Below, in pieces: positions 1 through 9,084 of a DNA stretch of 64,000 nucleotides. Source of the stretch: SMWN01 sp965261165. GTDB taxonomy: Bacteria; Pseudomonadota; Gammaproteobacteria; Eutrophobiales; Eutrophobiaceae. The notes below the pieces were generated by a model that saw only the letters and a list, made by a program, of their open reading frames with translations, was not told the DNA's origin and searched no databases. Where the stretch lies: assembly GCA_965261165.1 (NCBI GenBank), contig OZ253445.1, positions 434,001 through 498,000 on the forward strand. The letters are read 5' to 3'. The position numbers and the translations under genes are program-made. Every line of letters begins with the position of its first letter. The stretch's first letter is position 1.

Positions 1-1
1 C

Positions 2-247
2 CAGCGAGATAGCGAAACGATTGCTATTTATTCTTCTGCTCTACTTGAACAAGGAGACTACTGGGATATCCCAAAACAACGTTTACTATTTATCGCGCAG
101 GCAACAGCGCTGATAAAATCAGAAAAATTCCAGCTTGCCCAGCAGCTATTCAGTCAGTATGTCAGTAAATTATATCTTGAGGTGGATGGGTCAATCCCTT
201 TGACACTGTCAATTTTGGATAGTCTCACCAGCCATGCAACCCCATAA
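2..247 (+). CDS. C-terminal end of an unidentified helical (TPR-like) protein, cut by the window edge
   Basis: An open frame runs in from the left edge for 81 codons and stops with TAA. The visible protein is rich in Ala, Gln, Leu and aromatic residues in amphipathic helix pairs (for example ALLEQGDYW, then QRLLFIAQATALI, then FQLAQQLFSQYV), a pattern typical of TPR-like solenoids. No catalytic motif is visible, so I do not assign a function. It points the same way as nadE but is separated from it by about 330 bases, so it probably ends its own transcript. Confidence 0.55.
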   Translation, partial: QRDSETIAIYSSALLEQGDYWDIPKQRLLFIAQATALIKSEKFQLAQQLFSQYVSKLYLEVDGSIPLTLSILDSLTSHATP

Positions 248-579
248 AAAATAATATTAGAGGCTCCGCATTAATACCTCTTTTATATTCAAGACAACGC
301 CGCTGATTCTAACGAAAAATATGTGCACAACATATTTATTAATACAACGGCATGATATTGATATTGTTTTTTAATGGAATTATTTACCATGCCGTCCAGA
401 ATATTAGATGCAAAGATAGGTTCTCAAGCTTATGGGTATTTCTATTGATTAAGATTTTTTCGTGAGTACAAGGCAGTCGTGCACGGAAAACCGCAGTGTA
501 TATGGGATACATGAGGATTTGAGCACGAGACTGACGCTGTAATCGCGGAAAAAGACCATTAATTAATAGAGGTACCCTT
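248..579. other. Intergenic region upstream of nadE, no gene seen
   Basis: No convincing gene is present. A short hairpin (AGAGG at 259-263 pairing with CCTCT at 277-281) is followed by T-rich sequence and may terminate the upstream gene. An 8-bp inverted repeat, ACGGCATG at 347-354 and CATGCCGT at 388-395, surrounds a 33-base AT-rich loop; it could be a regulator site but nothing identifies the regulator. Confidence 0.4.
259..287 (+). terminator. Possible weak intrinsic terminator after the first gene
   Basis: A 5-bp stem AGAGG/CCTCT with a 13-base loop is followed by TTTTAT. It lies 12 bases after the stop of the partial gene. The stem is short, so this is tentative. Confidence 0.3.
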
Positions 580-2214
580 ATGGCCAAACAAGACATTCAG
601 ATTGCACTTGCACAGATCAATCTGTGTGTAGGGGATATTCAGGGAAACACAAAACTTATCATAGATAATATCCTCCGAGCAAAAGAAGCCTGCCAAGCTG
701 ATATTGTTATATTTCCCGAGTTAACGATCACGTCATATCCCCCGGAAGATTTATTACTCAGACCTGCACTGCATTTACAAATAAAAAAATCATTAAAAGA
801 TATATGTAATGCAACTCATGGAATTGATGTCATTATCGGTTACCCCTTGTTGCTGGAAGATAAACTATACAATAGCTGTAGTCTCTTGAGAGATGGAAAA
901 ATAGAAACGACTTATCATAAGCAACTGTTGCCAAATTATGGTGTCTTTGATGAGAAACGATATTTTGAACCTGGAACTGAAACAGTAATTTTTGACCTTC
1001 ATGGCGTATCTACGACTCTGAGCATTTGCGAAGATATTTGGGACGAAGCACCATCTCAAAAAACAAAATTTTTGGGCGCAAAACTGATGATCAATATCAA
1101 TGCGTCACCATACCATTCTGAAAAAGCATCTATGAGAGAAGATATACTCAAACTGCGCGCACAAGAATCAGGTTTAGATATCATTTATGTCAATCTCGTT
1201 GGCGGACAGGATGAACTTGTTTTTGATGGTGATTCAATGGCCATAAACAACAATGGGAATATTATTTTCCGAGCACCGCAGTTTACAGAACGCCTTTACC
1301 TTGTTCGATATTCAGAAACGCAGGATGAAAGATTCTCCGCCACAGATAAATACGCTTACCAGGCGCAATCTGGAAAAACAAGCATCTACAATGCTCTGGT
1401 TCTGGGTGTAAAAGACTATGTACAAAAAAATGGTTTTACTGGTGCTGTTATCGGGCTTTCCGGCGGAATTGATTCAGCATTAACCCTCTGCATCGCGGCC
1501 GATGCCTTAGGCGCTGATAATGTCGAGGCGTTGATGATGCCTTCGCTATACACTGCATTTATGAGCAAGGAAGATGCGCAATTACAGGCAGAAAACCTTG
1601 GGGTAAAATTCAATATCATCCCTATCGGCGAATCGTTTTCAGCATTTAACAACCTGCTTCACGAGCGTTTTGCAAACAGTCCCGAGGACACAACAGAGGA
1701 GAACATACAGGCACGTTGCCGAGGGATATTGCTCATGGCAATCTCCAATAAAACCGGGAAATTGGTACTGACGACAGGCAACAAAAGCGAAATGTCCGTT
1801 GGCTACGCGACACTCTACGGTGATATGGCTGGGGGATTTTCCCCTCTGAAAGATATTGCAAAATCAATGGTCTTTGAGTTAGCAAACTGGCGAAATAGAA
1901 ATCAGCGAGTTATTCCCCAACGTGTCATTGATCGTCCTCCCAGCGCAGAGCTTAGGGAAGATCAAAAAGATGAAGATTCGCTACCACCCTATGAAATCCT
2001 GGACCCTATCCTAGAGAGATATATCGAGCTTGATCAGAGCCCTACTGAAATCATTGAATCAGGATTTGATGCTGAAATCGTAAAACAGATTGTTTCACTG
2101 GTTGATCGAAATGAGTATAAACGTCGTCAGGCTGCGCCCGGAATAAGGATTAGTAAGCGCGCTTTCGGCCGAGATCGAAGATACCCTATTACTTCTGCTT
2201 ACAAGGAAATCTAG
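580..2214 (+). CDS. nadE: Glutamine-dependent NAD+ synthetase
   Basis: Catalyses the last step of NAD biosynthesis, amidating nicotinic acid adenine dinucleotide with ammonia released from glutamine. The 544-residue protein has two domains. The N-terminal nitrilase-type glutaminase (about 1-250) shows the triad Glu47 (FPEL), Lys114 (YHKQLLPNYG) and Cys150 (SICEDIW). The C-terminal synthetase has the ATP-pyrophosphatase P-loop SGGIDS at 294-299 and the TTGNKSEMSVGYAT motif. Length and architecture are normal for the bacterial glutamine-dependent type. The ATG follows an AG-rich stretch. It converges on bamD with only 2 bases between the stop codons. Confidence 0.97.
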   Translation: MAKQDIQIALAQINLCVGDIQGNTKLIIDNILRAKEACQADIVIFPELTITSYPPEDLLLRPALHLQIKKSLKDICNATHGIDVIIGYPLLLEDKLYNSCSLLRDGKIETTYHKQLLPNYGVFDEKRYFEPGTETVIFDLHGVSTTLSICEDIWDEAPSQKTKFLGAKLMININASPYHSEKASMREDILKLRAQESGLDIIYVNLVGGQDELVFDGDSMAINNNGNIIFRAPQFTERLYLVRYSETQDERFSATDKYAYQAQSGKTSIYNALVLGVKDYVQKNGFTGAVIGLSGGIDSALTLCIAADALGADNVEALMMPSLYTAFMSKEDAQLQAENLGVKFNIIPIGESFSAFNNLLHERFANSPEDTTEENIQARCRGILLMAISNKTGKLVLTTGNKSEMSVGYATLYGDMAGGFSPLKDIAKSMVFELANWRNRNQRVIPQRVIDRPPSAELREDQKDEDSLPPYEILDPILERYIELDQSPTEIIESGFDAEIVKQIVSLVDRNEYKRRQAAPGIRISKRAFGRDRRYPITSAYKEI

Positions 2215-2216
2215 AT

Positions 2217-2999
2217 TTACTGCAATTGTATTTCTCTTACTTCATAAATCCCAGGATGGTTCGGATAATTTAACTCAAGTACACGCACTGCATCCTCAGA
2301 TAATTCATCCAGCGCCATTATCTTATAGGCTCTTGCCATAATGACCAATGCATCGGGTATTGAAGATGTACGCGCATATTTCTCAACCACGTATCGAGCC
2401 CGGTTAGCCGCAGCAACGAATGCATCTCGGCGCATATAGTACTGAGCAACGTGAATCTCATACTCCGCCAAAATGTTTCTAAGATGAGTCATCCTTAACT
2501 TGGAATCTTCGGCATATTGACTATCTGGATAACGCTTTACTAATTCAGAAAAATCACGAAATGCCTGCAAGGAAGAACCAGAGTCTCTCTGTGATTCATC
2601 AATAGGCAGAATCCTTTCGGCGAACCCTTTGCCGCGTTGAAAATTTGCTAAGCCTTTTAGATAGTAGGCATAATCAACGTGAGCATTTTGCGGGTAAAGT
2701 TTGATAAAACGCTCTGCGGTTGATACTGCGGCATCGGGATCAGCATTCTTGTGATAAGCATAAGCCAAATCCAGAATCGCCTGCTGGCCATAAGTGCCAA
2801 ATGGAAATCTGGCTTCCAGCTTTTCATAAAGCTCTACTGCCTTATCATAGCTGCCAGAATCAAGCGTACTCCGTGCCTCAGCATACAATTTCTCAGCAGG
2901 CCATTTTTCCTCTTCTTCATCTTTATCTTTATCTTTATCTTGGAAGTAGGAACAACCCGATAATGCAATAATGAAGAAATATATAATATTTTTTTTCAT
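2217..2999 (-). CDS. bamD: Outer-membrane assembly lipoprotein BamD
   Basis: Essential lipoprotein of the BAM complex, which inserts beta-barrel proteins into the outer membrane. The protein starts with a lipoprotein signal ending in the lipobox LSGC (Cys16), followed by TPR repeats such as YDKAVELYEKLEARFPFG and AAVSTAERFIKLYPQN. Just after the lipobox is a charged linker of Asp-Lys repeats encoded by tandem GATAAA hexamers (about 2920-2940), a possible slippage site. Length (260 aa) is close to E. coli BamD. It is divergent from rluD, the usual Pseudomonas arrangement. Confidence 0.95.
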   Translation of the reverse strand: MKKNIIYFFIIALSGCSYFQDKDKDKDEEEEKWPAEKLYAEARSTLDSGSYDKAVELYEKLEARFPFGTYGQQAILDLAYAYHKNADPDAAVSTAERFIKLYPQNAHVDYAYYLKGLANFQRGKGFAERILPIDESQRDSGSSLQAFRDFSELVKRYPDSQYAEDSKLRMTHLRNILAEYEIHVAQYYMRRDAFVAAANRARYVVEKYARTSSIPDALVIMARAYKIMALDELSEDAVRVLELNYPNHPGIYEVREIQLQ

Positions 3000-3129
3000 A
3001 CGGTTAAGGTTATCTTAAACTGTCATCTAGAGCAAAATTTCAAAATAAAATTTGAAGTGAATATAGTGTTGATTTCTATTACTTTACTGCATTAGTGTAT
3101 ATTGAGAATTAAAATTATCGCTCAACACG

Positions 3130-4086
3130 ATGAATGAACACATAAGAATTAATACTATTATCCCCAATGAAATGTCAGGAAAACGCTTGGATCAGGCATT
3201 AGCCAGCTTATTGCCCGAGCATTCTCGTGCCAGACTGCAGAGCTGGATACGCAATGGTTATGTGCTAATTGATAAAAAACTAATGCGTCCACGCGACAAG
3301 ATACAAGGCGGGGAACAGGTTGAGATACAAGCCGAAATCGAAGCTCAGATCTCGGCTTCGCCAGAAAATATTCCCCTGGAAATCATCTTTGAAGACGAAC
3401 ATTTAACCATAGTTAATAAACCTGCTGGGTTGATAGTCCATCCAGGCGCTGGCAATCCACGGCACACACTGATGAACGCCTTATTACATCATGATCAAAA
3501 ACTCAAGCAGGTTCCCCGTGCTGGAATTGTTCACCGACTTGACAAAGACACCTCCGGTTTGTTGGTGATTGCACGCACACCACAGAGTCATACCTCACTG
3601 GTTAAACAGTTACAAACACGTGGTATGCGCCGCGAATATGTAACGATTGTTAGTGGCATCATAATAGCGGGAGGCACTATCGACCAGCCCATCGGTAGAC
3701 ACCCAAAAAATCGCACGAGGATGGCGGTTGTGAAAAATGGTCGAGAAGCCACGACTCATTACCGAATCATCAAGAAATACAGGCATCACACACAACTGCA
3801 GGTCAATTTGGAAACTGGCAGGACACACCAAATTCGTGTACATATGACGTGGCTACACTACCCTATCATTGGCGACCCTGTATATGGCAACAAGAAACAA
3901 TTGGTGAAAGGAATGGGTACGAGCCTTGCCGATATAATCACTTCCTTTCCGAGACAGGCCCTGCATGCACATGTTATTCAACTGCGACACCCTCAAAGCG
4001 ATAGATTAATGAACTGGGAAGCACCCATTCCTGAAGATATGATAGAGCTTATTGATGTACTTGAACTAGATGCAAAACAGCAATGA
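3130..4086 (+). CDS. rluD: 23S rRNA pseudouridine synthase RluD
   Basis: Makes pseudouridines in helix 69 of 23S rRNA (positions 1911, 1915 and 1917 in E. coli). The 318-residue protein has an N-terminal S4 RNA-binding domain (about 17-75) and the RluA-family catalytic domain with HRLDKDTSGLL at 135-145, in which Asp138 is the catalytic aspartate, plus the downstream GRTHQIRVH motif. It is the usual partner of bamD (divergent, 130 bases apart). Its stop overlaps the start of the broken yfiH (ATGA at 4083-4086). Confidence 0.96.
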   Translation: MNEHIRINTIIPNEMSGKRLDQALASLLPEHSRARLQSWIRNGYVLIDKKLMRPRDKIQGGEQVEIQAEIEAQISASPENIPLEIIFEDEHLTIVNKPAGLIVHPGAGNPRHTLMNALLHHDQKLKQVPRAGIVHRLDKDTSGLLVIARTPQSHTSLVKQLQTRGMRREYVTIVSGIIIAGGTIDQPIGRHPKNRTRMAVVKNGREATTHYRIIKKYRHHTQLQVNLETGRTHQIRVHMTWLHYPIIGDPVYGNKKQLVKGMGTSLADIITSFPRQALHAHVIQLRHPQSDRLMNWEAPIPEDMIELIDVLELDAKQQ

Positions 4087-4793
4087 AAAATAAACAATAT
4101 GAGATTAGTTGGCTAGCTACAGACTGGCCTGTACCTTCTCATATTCATGCAGGTACTACCCTACGTACCGGGCGGGATTAGCTCGAAAACTAAAACTCTC
4201 CAATGAGCCTGAGCAGCTTAATCAGGTACATGGAAATAATATTATTCGATTGGGTTCACAGAATAATCCAGAAGCGACAACAGGCGCATCTGGCGGGGGT
4301 TATTCAACAGAAGCAAGCATTTGTGTTTGCGTTGTCATAACTGCGGACTGTTTGCCCTTATTGCTGTGCAATGATGAAGGAACACAGGTTGCGGCGATTC
4401 ATATAGGATGGAAGGGCTTTATCCAAAATATTATTACTGCTGCACTTGATAAATTTATCTGTCCTAATGAAAAAATTATGGCTTGGCTTGGGCTTGGGCC
4501 GTGTATTTGCGCTGAATATTATGCAACTGGCATAGAGATTCATAATGCCTGCCTTGCGGTTTTCAGTGAAGTCAAAAAAGCCTTCTCTGCCTACTAGATC
4601 ACAATACTGGCAAACAGACTTACATAAACTAGTATCTTTGTTTCTGCAGAAACAAGGCTTGGAGAAAATCTATGGTGAGCAACGTTGTACTTATCATGAA
4701 AACGAGAGTTTTCTCGCATATCGCAAGAATAAAGATGCCGGACGTATGGCCAGCATCATCTGGATAGACAACTGCAAGGGGTCAAAAAAATAA
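4083..4793 (+). pseudogene. yfiH: Broken yfiH (multicopper polyphenol oxidase/laccase-family, purine nucleoside-related)
   Basis: The ATG overlaps the rluD stop and opens a frame (KNKQYEISWLATDWPVPSHI, then HAGTTLRTGRD) that matches the start of YfiH proteins but stops at about 4180. The rest of the family (QVHGNNI, TADCLPLLLC, HIGWKGF, LGLGPCICAEYY) continues in a second frame from about 4185 to 4597. The C-terminal end (KWQTDLHKL-like segment, then a segment ending RMASIIWI) is in a third frame up to 4793. The first break also lacks about 30 expected residues, including the usual GGVS...N-L region, so it is a deletion as well as a frameshift. Two breaks and a deletion make a sequencing error unlikely. 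The usual order bamD-rluD-yfiH is kept. Confidence 0.8.
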
Positions 4794-4859
4794 ATTAAAC
4801 CACTCACTTGATTCCTGCCAGACAACTATGCTGCGGGGGGGGGGATGATTATCGTCTAT

Positions 4860-4890
4860 ATACGCAAGAAAAAGAATACGCAAGAAAAAG
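4860..4890. repeat. 15-bp direct repeat, two copies one base apart
   Basis: ATACGCAAGAAAAAG occurs at 4860-4874 and again, identical, at 4876-4890. It looks like a recent tandem duplication by replication slippage. Confidence 0.85.
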
Positions 4891-4983
4891 GCAGTTTGCT
4901 CTTCAGTATTTAATCTAAAATAACCATAATAAACAAGGCTATAAATCTTGATTCTTAATTATTTTGTTGCGTCGCAATAAAGG

Positions 4984-4996
4984 GCAGTGTCACTGC
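4984..4996. promoter_or_regulatory. 13-base palindrome upstream of pilB, possible operator
   Basis: GCAGTG and CACTGC are exact reverse complements separated by one T. It lies 163 bases before the pilB ATG. A dimeric regulator could bind here, but no regulator is identified. Confidence 0.3.
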
Positions 4997-5159
4997 ACGG
5001 CTGGTTTCCATAGACCCTAGAATTCCAGGTTTCTTCATTAAATATCAGCATATCTTTGGATATTTTATAGAGTAATTTCATCAAAACCATTTGGTTATTT
5101 TCCCAATATAATCTAATATTTAGACATCAATCCTTTGAAACGAGCTGATAATTTAGAAT

Positions 5160-6878
5160 ATGGTCGTCACGAACACAAATATTAATTTAAGTGGTCTTGC
5201 GCGTAAATTGGTACTTGATGGTTTGCTTGAGCAAGGAGTAGCTCAACAGGCGTATCAGGAAGCCCTTAAAAAGAAGCTCCCTTTGGTATCGTATCTGGTC
5301 AAAAATGATATTGTCTCTGGTGACAAGATAGCGCTCGCTGCATCGCAAGAATTCGGGATTCCCCTCATTGACATAAATAGTATCGAGATTGATCCTGAAA
5401 TCACCAAGTTAGTCAAAGGAGATCTTATTCAGAAACATCATGCATTACCGCTATTCAAACGCGGCAAGCGTCTATATCTGGCAGTTTCTGATCCAATCAA
5501 CCTAACAGCGCTTGACGAAATCAAGTTCGCTGTCAGTATGAATACCGAAGCCATCTTGGTCGATGAAAGCAAACTAGCCAAGGCCATTGAAGAAACGCTG
5601 GAGGCTGCAGAAGGTGGCCTAGATGACATGGACGATGATGATGACTTGGATAACCTAGATAACCTTGAGACTGATGAGGATGACCCAGAAGAAGAAGATT
5701 CAGGTGTTGACGAAGCCCCTGTTGTACGGTTTGTTAATAAGGTTTTACTAGATGCCATCAAAAGAGGTGGGTCTGATCTACACTTTGAACCCTATGAAAA
5801 ATTCTACCGAGTTCGTTTTCGTATTGACGGTATATTGCAGGATGTCGCCAAACCACCTCTAGCACTAAATAAGAAAATCGCTGCACGTATCAAGGTCATG
5901 TCGCGACTGGACGTCTCTGAACGACGCGTGCCCCAGGATGGCCGTATCAAGCTAAAGTTATCCAAAACCAAGTCCATTGATTTTCGTGTGAATACTTGCC
6001 CAACGCTATTTGGCGAGAAGATCGTTATGCGCATTCTGGACTCGGATGCTGCTGCCCTGCAGATAGACCAATTAGGTTATGAAGATCATCAGAAAGAGAC
6101 GTTTCTAGAGAACCTACATAAACCCTACGGCATGTTTCTCGTCACCGGTCCAACAGGTAGTGGCAAAACTGTCTCTTTATACACAGGAATCAATATCCTC
6201 AATCAGGTGGATATCAATATCTCCACCGCTGAAGATCCCGTCGAAATTAATTTACCTGGTGTCAATCAGGTGCAAGTAGACGAAAAAACAGGCATGACCT
6301 TTGAAAAGGCATTAAAAGCATTTCTACGTCAGGATCCGGACATTATTCTTGTCGGAGAAATACGGGATCTTAGCACGGCAGGGATTGCAGTCAAAGCTGC
6401 TCAGACTGGCCATATGGTAATGTCAACATTGCATACCAATGATGCACCACAAACGTTGACACGACTACAGGATATGGGCATCCAAGCCTTTGCTGTTGCC
6501 ACCAGTATTAACCTTATCACTGCACAGCGTCTGCTGCGTAAACTGCACCCTGACTACAAGAAGCCCACGGAACTACCCAATGAAGTACTGTTGGATGAAG
6601 GTTACACGGAAGAGGAAATAAAAGAAGGAATGGCATTATTTGAAGCAGGCGATGGTGGCGATGATTGTCCCAGTGGCTACAAAGGTCGGGCGGGCATCTA
6701 CCAAGTCATGTCTATCTCGGATGCAATGAAAAGATTGATTATTGAAGGAGCTAATGCAGTACAGCTTGCAGATCAAGCTCTGAAAGAAGGTATCTGGGAT
6801 ATCCGAAAATCAGGTTTACAAAAAGCAAGGCAGGGTGTGACCAGTCTCACTGAAGTCAACCGCGTGACAGTGGAATAA
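5160..6878 (+). CDS. pilB: Type IV pilus assembly ATPase PilB
   Basis: Cytoplasmic ATPase that powers pilus extension. The 572-residue protein has an N-terminal type II secretion ATPase N-domain (about 1-145), a very acidic linker of Asp/Glu runs (about 151-182), and the ATPase core with Walker A GPTGSGKT (330-337), Walker B ILVGEIRD (about 396-403) and the His box TGHMVMSTLHTND. The C-terminal zinc site of PilB, normally four cysteines in two CxxC pairs, is largely lost: the positions read His463, Tyr466, Gly500 and only Cys503 remains. Otherwise full length. It starts the pilBCD-coaE-zapD-yacG run. Confidence 0.95.
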   Translation: MVVTNTNINLSGLARKLVLDGLLEQGVAQQAYQEALKKKLPLVSYLVKNDIVSGDKIALAASQEFGIPLIDINSIEIDPEITKLVKGDLIQKHHALPLFKRGKRLYLAVSDPINLTALDEIKFAVSMNTEAILVDESKLAKAIEETLEAAEGGLDDMDDDDDLDNLDNLETDEDDPEEEDSGVDEAPVVRFVNKVLLDAIKRGGSDLHFEPYEKFYRVRFRIDGILQDVAKPPLALNKKIAARIKVMSRLDVSERRVPQDGRIKLKLSKTKSIDFRVNTCPTLFGEKIVMRILDSDAAALQIDQLGYEDHQKETFLENLHKPYGMFLVTGPTGSGKTVSLYTGINILNQVDINISTAEDPVEINLPGVNQVQVDEKTGMTFEKALKAFLRQDPDIILVGEIRDLSTAGIAVKAAQTGHMVMSTLHTNDAPQTLTRLQDMGIQAFAVATSINLITAQRLLRKLHPDYKKPTELPNEVLLDEGYTEEEIKEGMALFEAGDGGDDCPSGYKGRAGIYQVMSISDAMKRLIIEGANAVQLADQALKEGIWDIRKSGLQKARQGVTSLTEVNRVTVE

Positions 6879-6888
6879 GGGGAAAATC

Positions 6889-8106
6889 ATGGCAGCAACA
6901 AAAAAAGAAGTGATATTCACATGGGAAGGTAAGGACAGACAGGGCAAAGCTGTTAAGGGCGAACTCAGCGGTACGAGCAATGCCTTGATTAAGGCAAAAC
7001 TCCATCGTCAGGGAATAATTTCACCGAAAATAAAGAAAAAACCCAAACCTCTCCTTGGTGGTGCTAGTTCAAAAATAACACCTAAAGACATTACAATATT
7101 TAGTCGTCAGTTAGCCACCATGATGTCATCTGGCGTACCTCTGGTTCAAGCATTTGAAATCGTCGGTAGAGGGCATGAAAATGCTGGTATGCAGGACCTA
7201 ATTCTGGGTGTCAAAGCTGATGTGGAAGCGGGGAATAACCTGACTGAGGCACTGAAGAAAAGGCCTCTACAATTCAATGACCTCTATTGTAATCTGGTTG
7301 AAGCTGGCGAGCATGCAGGTATTCTGGAAGCCATCTTACATAAACTCGCTACCTATATGGAAAAAACCGAGGCCATAAAGTCAAAGATAAAGGCCGCACT
7401 ATTCTATCCGGCTGCTGTGATTATCGTTGCAGGTATTGTTGTCACCATCCTGATGATCTTTGTCATACCTCAATTTGAAGAACTATTCAGTAATTTTGGT
7501 GCAGATTTGCCTGCACTAACGCAGATGCTTATCAATATGTCGAATGTTTTTGTTCAATGGTGGTGGTTGATGTTTGGCGTCATAGGCGGCACAGTTTATG
7601 TACTTCTGGAATTACATAAAAGATCGAAAACCTTCTCACAAGGAATGGAGAGGGTCATGCTCAAATTACCTATCCTTGGCGTAGTTCTGGAAAAAGCAGC
7701 CATCGCCCGTTTTGCTCGCACATTAGAAACCATGTTTGCCGCCGGGACTCCTCTGGTTGAGGCAATGTCATCGGTTGCTGGTGCCTGTGGTAACATTATC
7801 TTTCATAATGCTTGCTTAAAGATTAAAGGCGATATTGCAAATGGCTCCCAACTTCAGGCAAGCATGCGTGATACAGGATTATTTCCAAACATGGTTGTAC
7901 AAATGGTCGCTATTGGTGAAGAAGCAGGTTCAATTGATTCCATGCTTGGAAAAGTTGCAGACTGGTATGAGGAGGAGGTGGATAATGCGGTGGAATCATT
8001 AACCAGTTTATTAGAACCAGCAATTATGGCATTTCTGGGTGTTGTCATCGGTGGTATCGTTATTGGTATGTATCTACCTATATTCAAAATGGGGCAAGTG
8101 GTATAG
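6889..8106 (+). CDS. pilC: Type IV pilus inner-membrane platform protein PilC
   Basis: Polytopic inner-membrane protein that couples PilB to pilin assembly. The 405-residue protein has the two T2SSF domains, each with the family sequence pattern (SRQLATMMSSGVPLVQAFEIV and ARFARTLETMFAAGTPLVEAM), and hydrophobic segments near residues 175-200, 225-245 and 375-400. It starts 10 bases after the pilB stop with a GGGGAAA ribosome site, so the two are co-transcribed. Confidence 0.95.
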   Translation: MAATKKEVIFTWEGKDRQGKAVKGELSGTSNALIKAKLHRQGIISPKIKKKPKPLLGGASSKITPKDITIFSRQLATMMSSGVPLVQAFEIVGRGHENAGMQDLILGVKADVEAGNNLTEALKKRPLQFNDLYCNLVEAGEHAGILEAILHKLATYMEKTEAIKSKIKAALFYPAAVIIVAGIVVTILMIFVIPQFEELFSNFGADLPALTQMLINMSNVFVQWWWLMFGVIGGTVYVLLELHKRSKTFSQGMERVMLKLPILGVVLEKAAIARFARTLETMFAAGTPLVEAMSSVAGACGNIIFHNACLKIKGDIANGSQLQASMRDTGLFPNMVVQMVAIGEEAGSIDSMLGKVADWYEEEVDNAVESLTSLLEPAIMAFLGVVIGGIVIGMYLPIFKMGQVV

Positions 8107-8202
8107 GAAGAGACATACCAAAAGACCAATCATTATCAAAAGCATTCTTGTTGCTTTTAATAATATATCCAGCCCACTAAATTTGGTCATGTAATCCAAG
8201 TA

Positions 8203-9072
8203 ATGTCGGTCATTTCTTTTCTTCAGACTCAGCCAGTTTTTTTTACCTTTGCCATGACCTTGGTTGGCATGTGTATCGGTAGCTTTCTGAATGTGGTTAT
8301 TTACCGATTACCAAAAATGATACATCAGGACTGGCATGAACAATGTTGCGAGCTTTTGGATATAAAGGATGAGAATGTAACGCAACAGCAAAACGTAAAT
8401 TTAATTTATCCTAGCTCAAGCTGCCCTACCTGTGGGCATAAGATAACCGCCCTCGAAAATATCCCTGTAATTAGCTATCTTTTCCTTAAAGGCCGTTGCA
8501 GCTCATGCAATACAAAGATTTCTCTGCAATATCCCATCATTGAAATTCTTACAGGCGTAGTGACTGCTTATATTGCGTGGCACTTTGGTTTCAGCCTACA
8601 AACATTGTTTGCAGTATTTTTCACATGGGCACTTATTAGCTTAAGCATAATCGATCTGGAACATTCCTTGCTGCCAGATGATATAACACTCCCGTTTATG
8701 TGGTTGGGTCTGGCTTGTAATATTTTTGCTATTTTCACAGATATATATTCCAGCCTTATCGGGGCTATGCTTGGCTACGGTATTCTATGGATTATATTTA
8801 TCAGTTTTAAAATAGCCACTGGTAAAGAAGGTATAGGTCATGGTGATTTCAAGCTTTTAGCGCTTTTAGGCGCATGGCTTGGTTGGCAATCTTTGCCGCT
8901 TATTATTTTCTTGTCTTCTATTGCAGCATCAATAATTGGTATCGCAATGATCATATTTAAAGATAGAGACAAAGCCGCAGCCTTTCCTTTTGGGCCCTAC
9001 CTTGCCATCGCAGGATGGATTAATCTAATCTGGGGCAAGGATTTGGCAAATATCTACCTAAACAGCTTCTAG
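8203..9072 (+). CDS. pilD: Type IV prepilin peptidase/N-methyltransferase PilD
   Basis: Inner-membrane aspartyl protease that cleaves and N-methylates prepilins. The 289-residue protein shows the N-terminal domain with the zinc cysteines Cys74/77 and Cys99/102 (CPTCGHKI and CSSCNTKI) and the two catalytic aspartates Asp151 (IIDLEH) and Asp215 (IGHGDFKLL; the family more often has GYGDFK). About seven or eight hydrophobic segments are visible. It follows pilC after 96 bases. Intact, so any prepilins coded elsewhere could be processed. Confidence 0.95.
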   Translation: MSVISFLQTQPVFFTFAMTLVGMCIGSFLNVVIYRLPKMIHQDWHEQCCELLDIKDENVTQQQNVNLIYPSSSCPTCGHKITALENIPVISYLFLKGRCSSCNTKISLQYPIIEILTGVVTAYIAWHFGFSLQTLFAVFFTWALISLSIIDLEHSLLPDDITLPFMWLGLACNIFAIFTDIYSSLIGAMLGYGILWIIFISFKIATGKEGIGHGDFKLLALLGAWLGWQSLPLIIFLSSIAASIIGIAMIIFKDRDKAAAFPFGPYLAIAGWINLIWGKDLANIYLNSF

Positions 9073-9084
9073 TCGAATACAGCT

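Larger units (their letters stand above)
4794..5159. other. Intergenic region between yfiH remnant and pilB
   Basis: No gene seen in 366 bases. It holds a run of ten G at 4835-4844 followed by ATGATTATC, a 15-bp tandem duplication (4860-4890) and a perfect 13-base palindrome GCAGTG-T-CACTGC (4984-4996). The pilB promoter must lie here, but no clear -35/-10 or -24/-12 pair was found. No pilA (pilin) gene is present, although pilA often flanks pilB. Confidence 0.5.

Noticed and set aside
384..596. 70-codon minus-strand frame upstream of nadE
   Set aside because: No recognisable family, no ribosome site, and it runs into the nadE start; more likely chance.
5438..5761. Ser-rich frame opposite pilB acidic linker
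   Set aside because: The serine repeats simply mirror the Asp/Glu repeats of pilB on the other strand.
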